Source: a bacterium (lineage in GTDB: Bacteria > Vulcanimicrobiota > Xenobia > Xenobiales > JADMJV01). Taken from it: a stretch of DNA of 64,000 nucleotides. The stretch spans positions 1 through 64,000 of the forward strand of contig JAFEBA010000063.1 in NCBI GenBank assembly GCA_018266105.1, in the 5' to 3' direction. Below the pieces are notes generated by a model, which was given only the letters and a program-made list of their open reading frames with translations, was not told the DNA's origin and ran no database searches. Shown here piece by piece: positions 17,959-26,712 of the stretch (position 1 is its first letter; every line of letters starts with the position of its first letter). The translations under genes and the position numbers were made by a program.

Positions 17959-19291
17959 CGTTCAGCTCTTTCAAAACTCGTCGGTAGTCGGCGCAAGCCT
18001 GCTCGCGGCCAGGATGACGACCGTCCTGCAGCAAGGGACGACCGGCCCGCCAGACCTGACAGACGGCCTGCCGGGGTGCCGACCAGACCAGCTCGTCCAT
18101 GCCCTGGCCGATCACGGCGGGATGGTTCAGATCAAAGGCGATCAGGTCCGCGCGCAAGCCCGGCTGCAAGCGTCCGCAGGGCTGCATCAGAGAGCTCGCT
18201 CCACCCGCGGTCAGGCTGTCCCAGAGAAATCCGTCCAGCTGACCGGCTGGATGATCGAGCACGGCCCGCTGCTGATGCTTGAGGCGCAGGTGGTAGTCCA
18301 ATTGCCGTGCGTCCTCCAGCGGCTCGATCTGACATTGAGAATCGGTGCCGAAGGTGAAGCGGGTCCCGGCCTGCCGCAGGCACTGAGCAGAGACAATCCC
18401 GTCACCCAGATTGCGCTCGGTGGTGGGACAGCTGCACACGTGCGAGGCTGCCAGGGCGGCGATCTCGTTGTCGGCCAGGTGAATGGCGTGCACGGCCGTA
18501 AAATCCGGCCCGGGGATCCCCTTTTCAGCCAGAAATTCAACCGGACGCAAGCCCGTCTCGGCCTCGCACTGCTCGATTTCCTTCATCTGTTCGGAGACGT
18601 GCATATGGATTGGAATGCCCTGCTCACGAGCGAAGGCGGCCAGGGGCGCGAGCCAATCGGGATGCACCGCCCGGACGCTGTGGGGGGCCAGCCCAACCTC
18701 CAGGCCCGCCTGTTTGAGGCGCAGCACGGCCTCACAGGACTCCTCCCAGCTACGGTCCAGGAAGCGAATCTGCAATGGGTTGGGCGCCACCTGGAAGCCG
18801 GACCGTCCGTAGGCACAGCGCAACAGGACGATTCCGATGCCGGCCCAGTCGGCGGCGGCTTTCAAGCGCAGGGCAAGTTCATCCGGATTGGCGTAACGGC
18901 TCCCATCCGGCTGGTGATGCTGGTAGTGGAACTCCCCCACCGTGGTGATGCCGGCCTCGGCCATCTCCAGGTAGAGCAGACGGGCCACCGCCTCTAGCTG
19001 CTCGGGATTGAGCCGCATGGCCGCCTGGTACATTAGCTCGCGCCAACTCCAAAAGTCGTCGCTGGGGCGGTCAGCGTGGCGATATTCAGTGCGTCCACGG
19101 ATGGTGCGTTGAAACGCGTGACTGTGGGAATTGACGAACCCTGGAGTCAGGGCCTGCCCGACCAGCCGGGTGGCACCGTCCTGGGCCGGTCCTACGGTCG
19201 TAATCAGGCCATTCACGACTTCTACCTGCCAGTCGGACTTCCAGCCGGATTCGGTCAGGAGCCAATCAGGCTGCAAACTCAGACTCATCAT
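17951..19291 (-). CDS. hutF: Formimidoylglutamate deiminase-like amidohydrolase
   Basis: A 446-residue amidohydrolase of the HutF branch. Metal ligands are visible in FVNSHSHAFQRTIRGR (HxH), in HMHVSEQ, in AIHLADNE and in FGTDSQCQIEPLEDAR (catalytic Asp). The arginine-rich RGRTEY segment after HxH and the SCPTTERNLGDG loop are typical of formimidoylglutamate deiminase, which acts in histidine breakdown. No hutH, hutU, hutI or hutG is nearby; instead it heads a ppx-CHAD-sixA operon, so its physiological partner is unclear. Confidence 0.85.
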   Translation of the reverse strand: MMSLSLQPDWLLTESGWKSDWQVEVVNGLITTVGPAQDGATRLVGQALTPGFVNSHSHAFQRTIRGRTEYRHADRPSDDFWSWRELMYQAAMRLNPEQLEAVARLLYLEMAEAGITTVGEFHYQHHQPDGSRYANPDELALRLKAAADWAGIGIVLLRCAYGRSGFQVAPNPLQIRFLDRSWEESCEAVLRLKQAGLEVGLAPHSVRAVHPDWLAPLAAFAREQGIPIHMHVSEQMKEIEQCEAETGLRPVEFLAEKGIPGPDFTAVHAIHLADNEIAALAASHVCSCPTTERNLGDGIVSAQCLRQAGTRFTFGTDSQCQIEPLEDARQLDYHLRLKHQQRAVLDHPAGQLDGFLWDSLTAGGASSLMQPCGRLQPGLRADLIAFDLNHPAVIGQGMDELVWSAPRQAVCQVWRAGRPLLQDGRHPGREQACADYRRVLKELNDG

Positions 19292-19327
19292 GGGCCCGCC
19301 ATTCTAGACCCCGACGAAGCGGTCCTA

Positions 19328-20344
19328 TTAGCTGCTGACGGGAACTCCGCCCCCACCACCGGGAGCCCCCACCATGCTGTCTTTGAGCTTGTCGAAGAGA
19401 CTGCCCCAGAACGAGGGTTTATCGGTCTCTTCGTAGTGAATGCTGGAAAACCAGGACTTGAATTCCGAGACAGAGACAGAAAACTGACCGTCATAATCGC
19501 CATCTCGGGCTTTGCCCGAGGAATCGACGGGTTCGTTACCTTCAGGGTCGAGCAGGCGCACCCGAGCAAAGTTGGCGTCATAGCCGATCACAGCGAAAGA
19601 ATGGTTGCGAGTGAGTCCGGTAACCTGGGCATCCATCCCGCCGCGCCCGGCAATCACAACCTGATGCTTCTCCATCGCGCCTTCAAGCTTTTTGCGCAAG
19701 GCGTGCTCGGAGGTGGTCATCATCCAGTCCTGGTCCACTTTGTGACCGGTCACCTTGTTGACGGCTTTGGCCGGCTTCAGCGCTCCGATCGAACCCAGCT
19801 CCCGCGAAAGAATCGTCATCCAGGCGCCGTTCCCGTAAGCACAGGAGTGTTGCAATAGCTCACGGTCGGTGGGCATCGCCACGCAGCGCTCCTTTTCGCC
19901 GGGAAGGCGCAAAACCACACCTTGATCGGTCTCGCACAATAACTGGGTGAGTGCTTCAGGTCGCTGTTGGGCTAATGAAATACAGGTGGTGGTCAGTACG
20001 CAATTGGGCTCCTGACCCTGACGCACGGCTTCGAAGTCAGGACCGCCTTGAGGGAAAAGTTCTCGAGGGGTTTTCAGACGCTCCAGATTGTCGTGATAAC
20101 GCGCTTCCAACTGGCGAGAGCCATTCTGAGCCTCGTACTTATCCAGAGCAGCGGCATTCAAGTCGTGGCCACCGACTTGCTGCGGCAAATCTTTGGCCAC
20201 CATCAGCAGGGCCAGATCTTCGCCCTTCAGACTGGGGTCTGAACAGAGCTTCTCAAGCTCACTGGCGCTGAGACTGGAGCGCCCTTGAGACCAGTGGCTG
20301 AAGCGCTGGCGAATGGCTTGACTGAAGGGGGTCTGGTTGATCAT
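19328..20344 (-). CDS. Calpain-like cysteine protease domain protein
   Basis: The 338-residue protein has a calpain (C2 family) layout: GQEPNCVLTTTCISLA with candidate nucleophile C115, YGNGAWMTILSRELGSIGAL resembling the W..LLEKA helix, NHSFAVIGYD with candidate His 248, RVRLLDPEG in place of the usual RLRNPWG, and DGQFSVSVSEFKSWFSS matching the end of the protease core. The Asn of the calpain triad is Asp266 here. The N-terminal 90 residues are helical; the last 15 are Gly/Pro/Ser-rich. No signal peptide. Active or degenerate enzyme cannot be decided from sequence. Confidence 0.65.
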   Translation of the reverse strand: MINQTPFSQAIRQRFSHWSQGRSSLSASELEKLCSDPSLKGEDLALLMVAKDLPQQVGGHDLNAAALDKYEAQNGSRQLEARYHDNLERLKTPRELFPQGGPDFEAVRQGQEPNCVLTTTCISLAQQRPEALTQLLCETDQGVVLRLPGEKERCVAMPTDRELLQHSCAYGNGAWMTILSRELGSIGALKPAKAVNKVTGHKVDQDWMMTTSEHALRKKLEGAMEKHQVVIAGRGGMDAQVTGLTRNHSFAVIGYDANFARVRLLDPEGNEPVDSSGKARDGDYDGQFSVSVSEFKSWFSSIHYEETDKPSFWGSLFDKLKDSMVGAPGGGGGVPVSS

Positions 20345-20399
20345 CGTGACTCAACCAGAGTACCCCCTCAGAAAGTCGAATTGGCTGCGAGCTTGTTAA

Positions 20400-22361
20400 T
20401 TATTTTCCGCGCGTCTTGCTCTTTTTAGGGGGCTTGGCCGCTCCACCCACCCAGCTGGTTTTATCCCCCTTGCCCTTTTTGGAAACCGGACGACCGTCCG
20501 CTCGCACCGGCTTGGGACCCTTGGCGAAGCCCCGAGATGGACCTTCGCCAGCAGCCTTGGGGCCTTTGGCGAAGCCCCGAGCCGGACTCTCACCTGTCGG
20601 CTTGGGCCCCTTGGCAAACGGGCGCGCGGGAGCCTCGCCGGCCGGCTTGTCAAAGGAACGCTGGCGTCGTACCGGCTTTTCCTCTTCCCGATTGGCAAAG
20701 AAGGTCTTCTCCTTGGCCGGACGCTCGTGCTTGCCACCGAATGGCTTATCGCCCAAAGCCTTCCCTTTGAAGGACTTGCGGCCGGGGGCGCTGGCAGGCG
20801 GACTGGAGAGATCGACCTTGACGCGCTTACCCTTGATGCGGCTGCGACGCAGGTCAAGGATGATTTTGTCCGCCTTGTCGCTGGGAACCTCGACCAGAGT
20901 GCGGTTGTCTTCAATATGAATCTTGCCCATGTCCAGCTTGCCCAGGCCGGTCTCGGCATGCACCACCTGAAGCAACTCGGCCGGATTCATTCCGTCCCGT
21001 CGCCCCACCGAAATCATCATCCACACATAGCTCTTGTTGGCGGGCGCCAGATCCTCGTCGGCGTCCTCAGCCAGAGCGCTGTAGCTGCTCTGCCACAAGG
21101 CCTGCAGCGCGGCAGCGGCCACAGCCATTGGATCCAGACCATTCTTGGCGCACAGGGAACGCACCAGCGGCAACTGCTCCTCGCAGCCGGGATCTTCCAA
21201 TTGCTGCCGGATTCGCTCGGCGAAGCGTTTCTTGCGCCCGCTCTCGATTTGGTCCAGGCTGGGCACCGGATAGGCCTCAAAGCGGGCGCCGCTCTCGCGC
21301 TCAATACGCTGCAGGTGACGCTGCTGGGAGGGTTCGATCACGGTAATGGCCACACCCGTGCGGCCGGCCCGGGCGGTACGACCCACACGGTGGATGTAAT
21401 GCTCCACGTCCCACGGAATGTCGTAGTTAAAGACGTGGGTGATTCCGTCCACGTCCAGACCACGGGCGGCAATATCGGTGGCCACCAGAATTCGGCACTG
21501 GTTCTGCTTGAAGCGGTCCATTACGCGCTCGCGCTCACTCTGGTCCATTTCGCCGTGCAAGCACTCGGCCGCGTAACCGCGACGACGGAGTTCGTCGGTC
21601 AACTGCTGGGTCTCCATGCGGGTGCGGCAAAACACCAACGAAGGTCCCGGATCCTGGTGGTCGAGAATCCGGCCCAGACTGCGGGCCTTCTTACCGGGAC
21701 GCACCAGGCAGTAGAACTGCTGCACCCCTTCCACCGTACGTTGGGAGGCTTCGATCTCGATGCGCTGTGCCGAGGCCATGTGGCGGCCGGCCAGAGCCCG
21801 GATCTTGGTGGGGAACGTGGCCGAAAAGAGGGCCATACGGCAGCCCTCGGGTACCTGCTTGAGAATAGTGTCAAGCTCTTCTTCGAAACCGAAATCCATC
21901 ATTTCGTCGGCTTCGTCCAGCACGCAATACTTCAGATCGCTGAGCTCGATGGAACCACGCTCGAGATGGTCAATCAGGCGTCCGGGAGTGGCCACCACCA
22001 CCTGAATGCCCTGGCGCAAGGCCTTGAACTGGACCGGGATGGGCTGGCCTCCGTAAACGGCCAGAGTGCGTACCTGCTTGGACCAGGCCTGCAGGTTCTC
22101 GCTAACCTGAATGGCCAGTTCGCGAGTGGGGGTTAGAATCAGGGCCTGTACCGGCCCGGGGGCTTCGACATGCTGCAACAGAGGCAATCCATAGGCAGCC
22201 GTCTTGCCCGTGCCCGTTTGGGCCTGGCCAATGATGTTCTGACCGGAAAGCAGCGCCGGGATGGCGCGTTCCTGAATAGGAGTGGGATTTTCGTAGCCGG
22301 CCGCGAGAACGGCTTCGGCCAGCTTGGGGTTGAGGCCGAGTTCGGCAAAGGTTATAGACAT
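20400..22361 (-). CDS. DEAD-box ATP-dependent RNA helicase with DbpA-like RNA-binding domain
   Basis: 653 residues. The helicase core has the Q motif region (YENPTPIQERAIPALLSG), AQTGTGKTAAYGLP, PTRELA, DEADEM, SAT and the HRVGRTARAGR box. A DbpA/CsdA-type RNA-binding domain follows (MISVGRRDGMNPAELLQVV, then NRTLVEVPSDKADKII). The tail is basic with three FAKGPK repeats and a Lys-rich end. It probably remodels structured RNA in ribosome assembly or cold adaptation. The start at 22361 (MSITFAELGL) fits the family; the longer frame adds an unrelated N-terminus. Confidence 0.95.
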   Translation of the reverse strand: MSITFAELGLNPKLAEAVLAAGYENPTPIQERAIPALLSGQNIIGQAQTGTGKTAAYGLPLLQHVEAPGPVQALILTPTRELAIQVSENLQAWSKQVRTLAVYGGQPIPVQFKALRQGIQVVVATPGRLIDHLERGSIELSDLKYCVLDEADEMMDFGFEEELDTILKQVPEGCRMALFSATFPTKIRALAGRHMASAQRIEIEASQRTVEGVQQFYCLVRPGKKARSLGRILDHQDPGPSLVFCRTRMETQQLTDELRRRGYAAECLHGEMDQSERERVMDRFKQNQCRILVATDIAARGLDVDGITHVFNYDIPWDVEHYIHRVGRTARAGRTGVAITVIEPSQQRHLQRIERESGARFEAYPVPSLDQIESGRKKRFAERIRQQLEDPGCEEQLPLVRSLCAKNGLDPMAVAAAALQALWQSSYSALAEDADEDLAPANKSYVWMMISVGRRDGMNPAELLQVVHAETGLGKLDMGKIHIEDNRTLVEVPSDKADKIILDLRRSRIKGKRVKVDLSSPPASAPGRKSFKGKALGDKPFGGKHERPAKEKTFFANREEEKPVRRQRSFDKPAGEAPARPFAKGPKPTGESPARGFAKGPKAAGEGPSRGFAKGPKPVRADGRPVSKKGKGDKTSWVGGAAKPPKKSKTRGK

Positions 22362-22454
22362 CCGATGAGTGTGCCCCGGGCCAATCTTCTTTAACCCTTT
22401 ATTTTTTGGACGATTGTCACAGTCACGACACGGCCAGGGTTCTAAAATCAAGCT

Positions 22455-22967
22455 ATGGACGCACTTCCAATTGGCTCACAGGACTTCGACCAGGCTCCTG
22501 CCCGCAATCACCCTCTGGTGACCGCCTATTTAGTGGCGGCTGGCATCATCATCCCGGCCGCCTGCGTATTGGTAGAGAGCCTGGGACACCCCTGTCGGAA
22601 AGGCTGCCAGATCGACCCCATTCAACATCCCTGGCAGACAATCAGTGTGCTGGCTGTTTCCATCACCCACCTGCTGGTTCTGAAGGGCGTGCGTGGACCC
22701 AAAGTCTGGCCCATGTTGGCCTGGGCTTTGCTGATCTGCTGCGGCTATACAGTCTGGTTCGCGCCGGCCGCGCCACTGGGCTTCTGGGCGGGTCCCAAAG
22801 GACTGCTCATGTTCGGACCGCTGGTAGCGCTGGTTTCGACCTTGCTGCTCATCCCGCGCTGCGGCCTGCCTAAGACCGTCTTCTGGCTCAGTTGTCTGCT
22901 GGGCTACAGTTGTCTGGCCTACTCCCTCAAGCTCAGCTGCAACACCATCTTCAACGGGGTCCCCTAA
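22455..22967 (+). CDS. Hypothetical multi-pass membrane protein
   Basis: 170 residues with about five hydrophobic segments (PLVTAYLVAAGIIIPAACVL, ISVLAVSITHLLVL, VWPMLAWALLICCGYTVWF, GPLVALVSTLLLIP, TVFWLSCLLGYSCLAYSL) and unusually many Cys residues. No family recognised. Read divergently from the DEAD-box gene; ends on the hairpin that also overlaps the DUF72 stop codon. Confidence 0.7.
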   Translation: MDALPIGSQDFDQAPARNHPLVTAYLVAAGIIIPAACVLVESLGHPCRKGCQIDPIQHPWQTISVLAVSITHLLVLKGVRGPKVWPMLAWALLICCGYTVWFAPAAPLGFWAGPKGLLMFGPLVALVSTLLLIPRCGLPKTVFWLSCLLGYSCLAYSLKLSCNTIFNGVP

Positions 22968-22975
22968 AAGGGGAC
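22959..22975. terminator. Short bidirectional hairpin over two convergent stop codons
   Basis: GTCCCC-TAAAA-GGGGAC forms a six-base GC stem with a five-base loop, and both convergent genes stop inside it (TAA on the plus strand, TAG on the minus strand). There is no T-tract, so termination activity is uncertain. Confidence 0.3.
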
Positions 22976-23917
22976 ATCTGGATCCCAAAAGCTTTCGCAG
23001 AGGCGCTCGATGCTCTTGGGCGAGCATCCTTCGGCCTTGTTGTTCACCACTGTGATAATCTTTGAGTGCTGCTGCAACGATTGGCGCCAGATGTCCAGGA
23101 TGGCCGTCCGACTGGACGGATCCTCATCTACAAGCCGGTTAAAGGGCTGGTAACGCTCAACCGCCTCCTCATACTCCCCCCGACCCAACATCCAACGCAC
23201 CACCGTCATCGGCTGCACTCCCACCAGCGCAAACTGCTGGGCAATCGGGGGCATCGAGGGATGCACCACCAGTGAATGGCTGACGCTCAAACGCTGAAGA
23301 ACCTGCACATAGGCCTTGCAAAACAGGTCTCGATTGCGAATCTCCACGGCCAGGGGCAGTTCGCCCGGCAACTGCTCCAGCAGCCGGTGTAGCAGAGTAG
23401 CGAATCCGGCCGGACCTCCCAGAGCATTCGTCGACAGCGGCGGAAACTGCAGCAACAGGCAGCCCAATTTCGAGCCTAACCCCTGTCGAGCCGGCTCCAC
23501 CCACTCTTCCAGGGCCAGCCGGGCCGAGAGAAAATCCGGGTTGTCCTGGTTGCCCAGGCGGGCAGCGGTGACGCGCTGGGGAGCTTTGACCAAAAAGCGA
23601 AAGTCGTCCGGCACCTGAGCCGCGTAACGGGTGTATTCCTCCAGACTCACCGGAGCGTAGTAGCTCCGGTCAATTCCCACGGCGCGCAGCAAGGGATGAT
23701 GAGCATAGGCGCTCAAGCCCTCGCGAGCCAGCCGGCTTTCGGGATACTTGCGGTCATAGACGAGTCCGGCCCAGCCTGGAAAACTCCAGGAACTGGTGCC
23801 CACCCACAGACCCTTGGGCCAGGCCGGCCACTGGGCCGGCGCCGCCTGTGGAAGCTGGGGCTCCTCCAGCTCTGGAAAAAGGGACAACTGACCCTCAATT
23901 GAAGTGCGTTTGGCCAT
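22964..23917 (-). CDS. DUF72 (YecE-like) family protein
   Basis: 317 residues of the DUF72 TIM-barrel family: LWVGTSSWSFPGWAGLVYDRKYPES at the start of the barrel, FRFLVKAPQRVTA, and the GCLLLQFPPLS segment. The N-terminal 35 residues (QLSLFPELEEP) are an extra acidic, Pro-rich lead. Family function is not known. ATG at 23917 is chosen over an upstream TTG. Confidence 0.9.
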   Translation of the reverse strand: MAKRTSIEGQLSLFPELEEPQLPQAAPAQWPAWPKGLWVGTSSWSFPGWAGLVYDRKYPESRLAREGLSAYAHHPLLRAVGIDRSYYAPVSLEEYTRYAAQVPDDFRFLVKAPQRVTAARLGNQDNPDFLSARLALEEWVEPARQGLGSKLGCLLLQFPPLSTNALGGPAGFATLLHRLLEQLPGELPLAVEIRNRDLFCKAYVQVLQRLSVSHSLVVHPSMPPIAQQFALVGVQPMTVVRWMLGRGEYEEAVERYQPFNRLVDEDPSSRTAILDIWRQSLQQHSKIITVVNNKAEGCSPKSIERLCESFWDPDVPF

Positions 23918-23954
23918 AAGCAATTGCTACCCTAACGAATCGGAAGAAACCTGC

Positions 23955-24179
23955 GTGGACGAAACGACACAAACAGCTACGGGTCCGTTTATCAAACTGG
24001 ATCAGTTCCTAAAATGGATCGGCGCGGTTGAGACCGGCGGGCACGCCAAGCAGGTGATTCAAGACGGACAGGTGCAGGTCAACGGAGAAACCGAAACCCG
24101 TCGAGGCCGCAAGCTGCGCCTGGGTGATCAGGTAGCATTCGGGGGCAAATCCTGGAGCGTGGATCCGGAGCAAAGATGA
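23955..24179 (+). CDS. S4 domain RNA-binding protein (YbcJ/YaaA-like)
   Basis: A 74-residue S4 domain: IKLDQFLKWIGAVETGGHAKQ, then IQDGQVQVNGETETRRGRKLRLGD, the classic alpha-L RNA-binding motif. The GTG start is preceded by GGAAGA at a good distance; a longer frame from 23904 would overlap the DUF72 start. The stop overlaps the glpD ATG. Probable binding to structured RNA such as rRNA. Confidence 0.88.
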   Translation: MDETTQTATGPFIKLDQFLKWIGAVETGGHAKQVIQDGQVQVNGETETRRGRKLRLGDQVAFGGKSWSVDPEQR

Positions 24180-25747
24180 AGCACTATCAAGTTCTCATTT
24201 TAGGGGCGGGCGTCAACGGCGCCGGAATTGCCCGCGATCTGACCATGCGCGGCGTGCGCTGCGCTCTGGTGGACAAAGCCGACCTGTGCAACGGCACTAG
24301 CGCGTGGTCCACCCGTCTGATTCACGGTGGGCTGCGCTATCTAGAATACTATGAGATCGATCTGGTGCGCGAGTCTCTGCGAGAGCGCGAAATCTTGCTG
24401 CGCAACGCTCCCCATCTGGTGCGCCCGCTCCCCCTGATGATTCCGATTTACAAGGGCGCCCGGCGCGGTCCTCTGATGATCTGGGCCGGAATGTTGGCCT
24501 ATGACGTCCTAAGTTTTGACAAAAGTCTTCCATGGCACCGCATGATGTTGCCGGGCGCAGTCAAAAAGAGCACCCCCGGACTGAGAAAGGAAGGTCTGCG
24601 CGGCGCTGCCGTCTACTACGACTGCCAGGTTGAATATGCAGAGCGTCTGGTCGTGGAAAATGCCATGGACGCCAGGCGCTATGGCTGCGACCTCTATCTC
24701 TATCGCGAAGTGGTGGAACTGGGCCCTCAGGGCGTGCGCGTGCGCGACGAGTCCGGCCAGGTGGAATTGCTCACGGCCGATCTGGTCATCAATGTGACCG
24801 GACCGTGGGTGGATCAGTTACTGGAGCGCACCGGCGGCCAGTTTCCCCGCCAGATGGGCGGCACCAAAGGCAGCCACATCGTGGTGGATCCCTTCCCCGG
24901 CCTGCCCCCCGAAGCTCTCTACGTGGAAGCCTCGGCCGACGGGCGGCCCTATTTTATCGTTCCTTGGAACGACCAGTTGCTGATCGGCACCACCGACCTG
25001 CGCAGCGACGAGGATTTGGACTCGGTCCGGGCCAGTCGCGACGAATGCCAGTATCTGATCGACGAGACCAACAAGCTTTACCCCCAGGCCAACCTGACCC
25101 TGGACAAGATTCACTTTACCTATTCAGGGGTACGCCCCTTGCCGCACACGCCGGCCGGAAAAACGGCTGCCATCACCCGGCGCCACCACGTGGTGGAACA
25201 TCCCGAGGCAGGTTTCCCGTTGCTTTCAGTGGTCGGCGGCAAGCTCACCACCTTCCGCAGCCTGGCTCAGGAAGCGGTGGATAAGATTTTTAAAATGCTT
25301 CGCCTACCCAAACAGAAATGCCGCACCGGCCTCAGGCCCCTGCCCGGCTTCTCCTTACTGCACGAGCCCCGGTTCACCAAGCTCTTCGCGGAACGTCATG
25401 GACTATCGGTACCCACCTCCCGGCATCTGGCCCGCACCTACGGGGCCTGGGCCGAGGACATTGCCGCACTGGCCAGTCAGCAGCCTGAACTGAAGGAAAC
25501 CATCTGCGCGCGCACCGCCGCCATCGCGGCCGAGGTGGTCTGGTGTTGCCAGCGTGAGCAGGTGACACACCTGGAAGACTTCATGCTGCGACGCAGCCTG
25601 ATCGCCTGGCAGGCTGGCCAGGGCCGAGAAGCGGTGGATCCTGTGCTGCGCCTCATGGCCCCGCTCAAAGGTTGGGATGCGGCCAAGATGGCCGGCGAAA
25701 AAGAGCGGTTTCTCATGCGGCTGGAGCGCTTTAAGGTGCCCGACTAG
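24176..25747 (+). CDS. glpD: FAD-dependent glycerol-3-phosphate dehydrogenase
   Basis: 523 residues with a dinucleotide-binding N-terminus VLILGAGVNGAGIARDL, followed by NGTSAWSTRLIHGGLRYLEYYE, the FAD-contact signature of GlpD/GlpA. Further conserved pieces are GGTKGSHIVVDPFPG, LLIGTTDLRSDEDLD and SGVRPLP. Oxidises sn-glycerol 3-phosphate to dihydroxyacetone phosphate at the membrane with quinone as acceptor. Coupled to the S4 gene by ATGA overlap and to the next gene by a shared G. Confidence 0.95.
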   Translation: MKHYQVLILGAGVNGAGIARDLTMRGVRCALVDKADLCNGTSAWSTRLIHGGLRYLEYYEIDLVRESLREREILLRNAPHLVRPLPLMIPIYKGARRGPLMIWAGMLAYDVLSFDKSLPWHRMMLPGAVKKSTPGLRKEGLRGAAVYYDCQVEYAERLVVENAMDARRYGCDLYLYREVVELGPQGVRVRDESGQVELLTADLVINVTGPWVDQLLERTGGQFPRQMGGTKGSHIVVDPFPGLPPEALYVEASADGRPYFIVPWNDQLLIGTTDLRSDEDLDSVRASRDECQYLIDETNKLYPQANLTLDKIHFTYSGVRPLPHTPAGKTAAITRRHHVVEHPEAGFPLLSVVGGKLTTFRSLAQEAVDKIFKMLRLPKQKCRTGLRPLPGFSLLHEPRFTKLFAERHGLSVPTSRHLARTYGAWAEDIAALASQQPELKETICARTAAIAAEVVWCCQREQVTHLEDFMLRRSLIAWQAGQGREAVDPVLRLMAPLKGWDAAKMAGEKERFLMRLERFKVPD

Positions 25748-26346
25748 TGGCGTCAGAGAGAAAATTCTGGCTGAAGTATCTGGTCGACAAACTGCTGGCC
25801 TTGCTCTTCAGCCCGGTCCTTCTGCTCACCAGCCTGGTGGCCTGGGCCCTCCAGCAAATTGAGGGCTGGCTTGAGCCGCGCGCCCGCGGACCCCTGTTCT
25901 ACTCCGAGGTGCGCTGGACCCAGGGCCGGCCCTTCAGGATCTACAAGTTCCGCACCACCTACCCCGGCACTCAGGACCCGGGCACGGTGGGCGAAGTCAC
26001 GCGCACCGGGCATTTCTTGAAGAAGTATTATCTGGATGAACTGCCTCAACTGTTCAACATTTTGCGGGGCGACATGACCTGGGTCGGGCCCCGCCCCACT
26101 CACCCCGAGCGAGCTCAGGCCGAAATTGAACAGGAGGGTATGCGCAGCAAGCTCATCCTTCGTGCGGGACTGACCGGGCTGGTTCAAGTCCAAAAGCCCG
26201 TGGCCCAGAACCGGGCCGTCTACAGCAGCCTGGAAGAAGAGTATCTGGCCGAAATCAGCCGCCTGGGTCCGGTCGGCGTCTTACTTCACGACTTAGAGCT
26301 CATCTGGCGAACAGTTCCGGTGGTCTTCAAAGGAGAAGGACTATAG
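25747..26346 (+). CDS. Polyprenyl-phosphate sugar-1-phosphate transferase (priming glycosyltransferase)
   Basis: 199 residues of the bacterial sugar transferase family: one N-terminal membrane helix (LLALLFSPVLLLTSLVAWAL), then FRIYKFRT, KKYYLDELPQLFNILRGDMTWVGPRP, in which the DELPQ and GPRP motifs are diagnostic, and LRAGLTGLVQV. It transfers a sugar phosphate to undecaprenyl phosphate to begin exopolysaccharide or glycan synthesis. GTG start shares its G with the glpD stop codon. Confidence 0.9.
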   Translation: MASERKFWLKYLVDKLLALLFSPVLLLTSLVAWALQQIEGWLEPRARGPLFYSEVRWTQGRPFRIYKFRTTYPGTQDPGTVGEVTRTGHFLKKYYLDELPQLFNILRGDMTWVGPRPTHPERAQAEIEQEGMRSKLILRAGLTGLVQVQKPVAQNRAVYSSLEEEYLAEISRLGPVGVLLHDLELIWRTVPVVFKGEGL

Positions 26347-26712
26347 AGAAAGTTGCTGGCCGTACATAAGCTTGGCCCGCATCTCTGAGCTGAATCGGTT
26401 TTTGGCAAACAACGCATCCAGCCGGGCTGACTCCTCGTCGGCATCCACTCCACAATCGAATTCAAAAATATACTTCCAGCGACCGCCCACATACTCGTAG
26501 ATGGCAAAGTGAGTTTTCTTACCAGTACTGTTTCGAGTATCCGCGTCCACATTGTAGGCCGAGCCAAAATACATGTTCTTATACGGTACGATGGTGCCGT
26601 AGGGCATGCGATTGCCATAGCGCTGAGAAACCAGCATGCCAAGCTGGTCGCGAACGCGGTCAGCCCAGGCCCAGGAACAGGTTAACAACAACAAGACCAG
26701 GATCTTCTTCAT
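26341..26712 (-). CDS. Small secreted hypothetical protein
   Basis: 123 residues with a clear signal peptide (MKKILVLLLLTCSWAWA then cleavage before DRV). The mature part is beta-rich with aromatic residues and one Cys, no known motif. Start overlaps the murB stop by four bases, and its 3' end overlaps the convergent sugar transferase gene by six bases. Confidence 0.72.
   Translation of the reverse strand: MKKILVLLLLTCSWAWADRVRDQLGMLVSQRYGNRMPYGTIVPYKNMYFGSAYNVDADTRNSTGKKTHFAIYEYVGGRWKYIFEFDCGVDADEESARLDALFAKNRFSSEMRAKLMYGQQLSL

Noticed and set aside
17783..18997. 404-residue plus-strand frame opposite hutF and ppx
   Set aside because: The minus strand encodes conserved HutF and Ppx motifs; this frame has none.
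20727..22136. 469-residue plus-strand frame opposite the DEAD-box gene
   Set aside because: It is the antisense of a clearly homologous helicase and has His/Gly/Leu-rich shadow composition.
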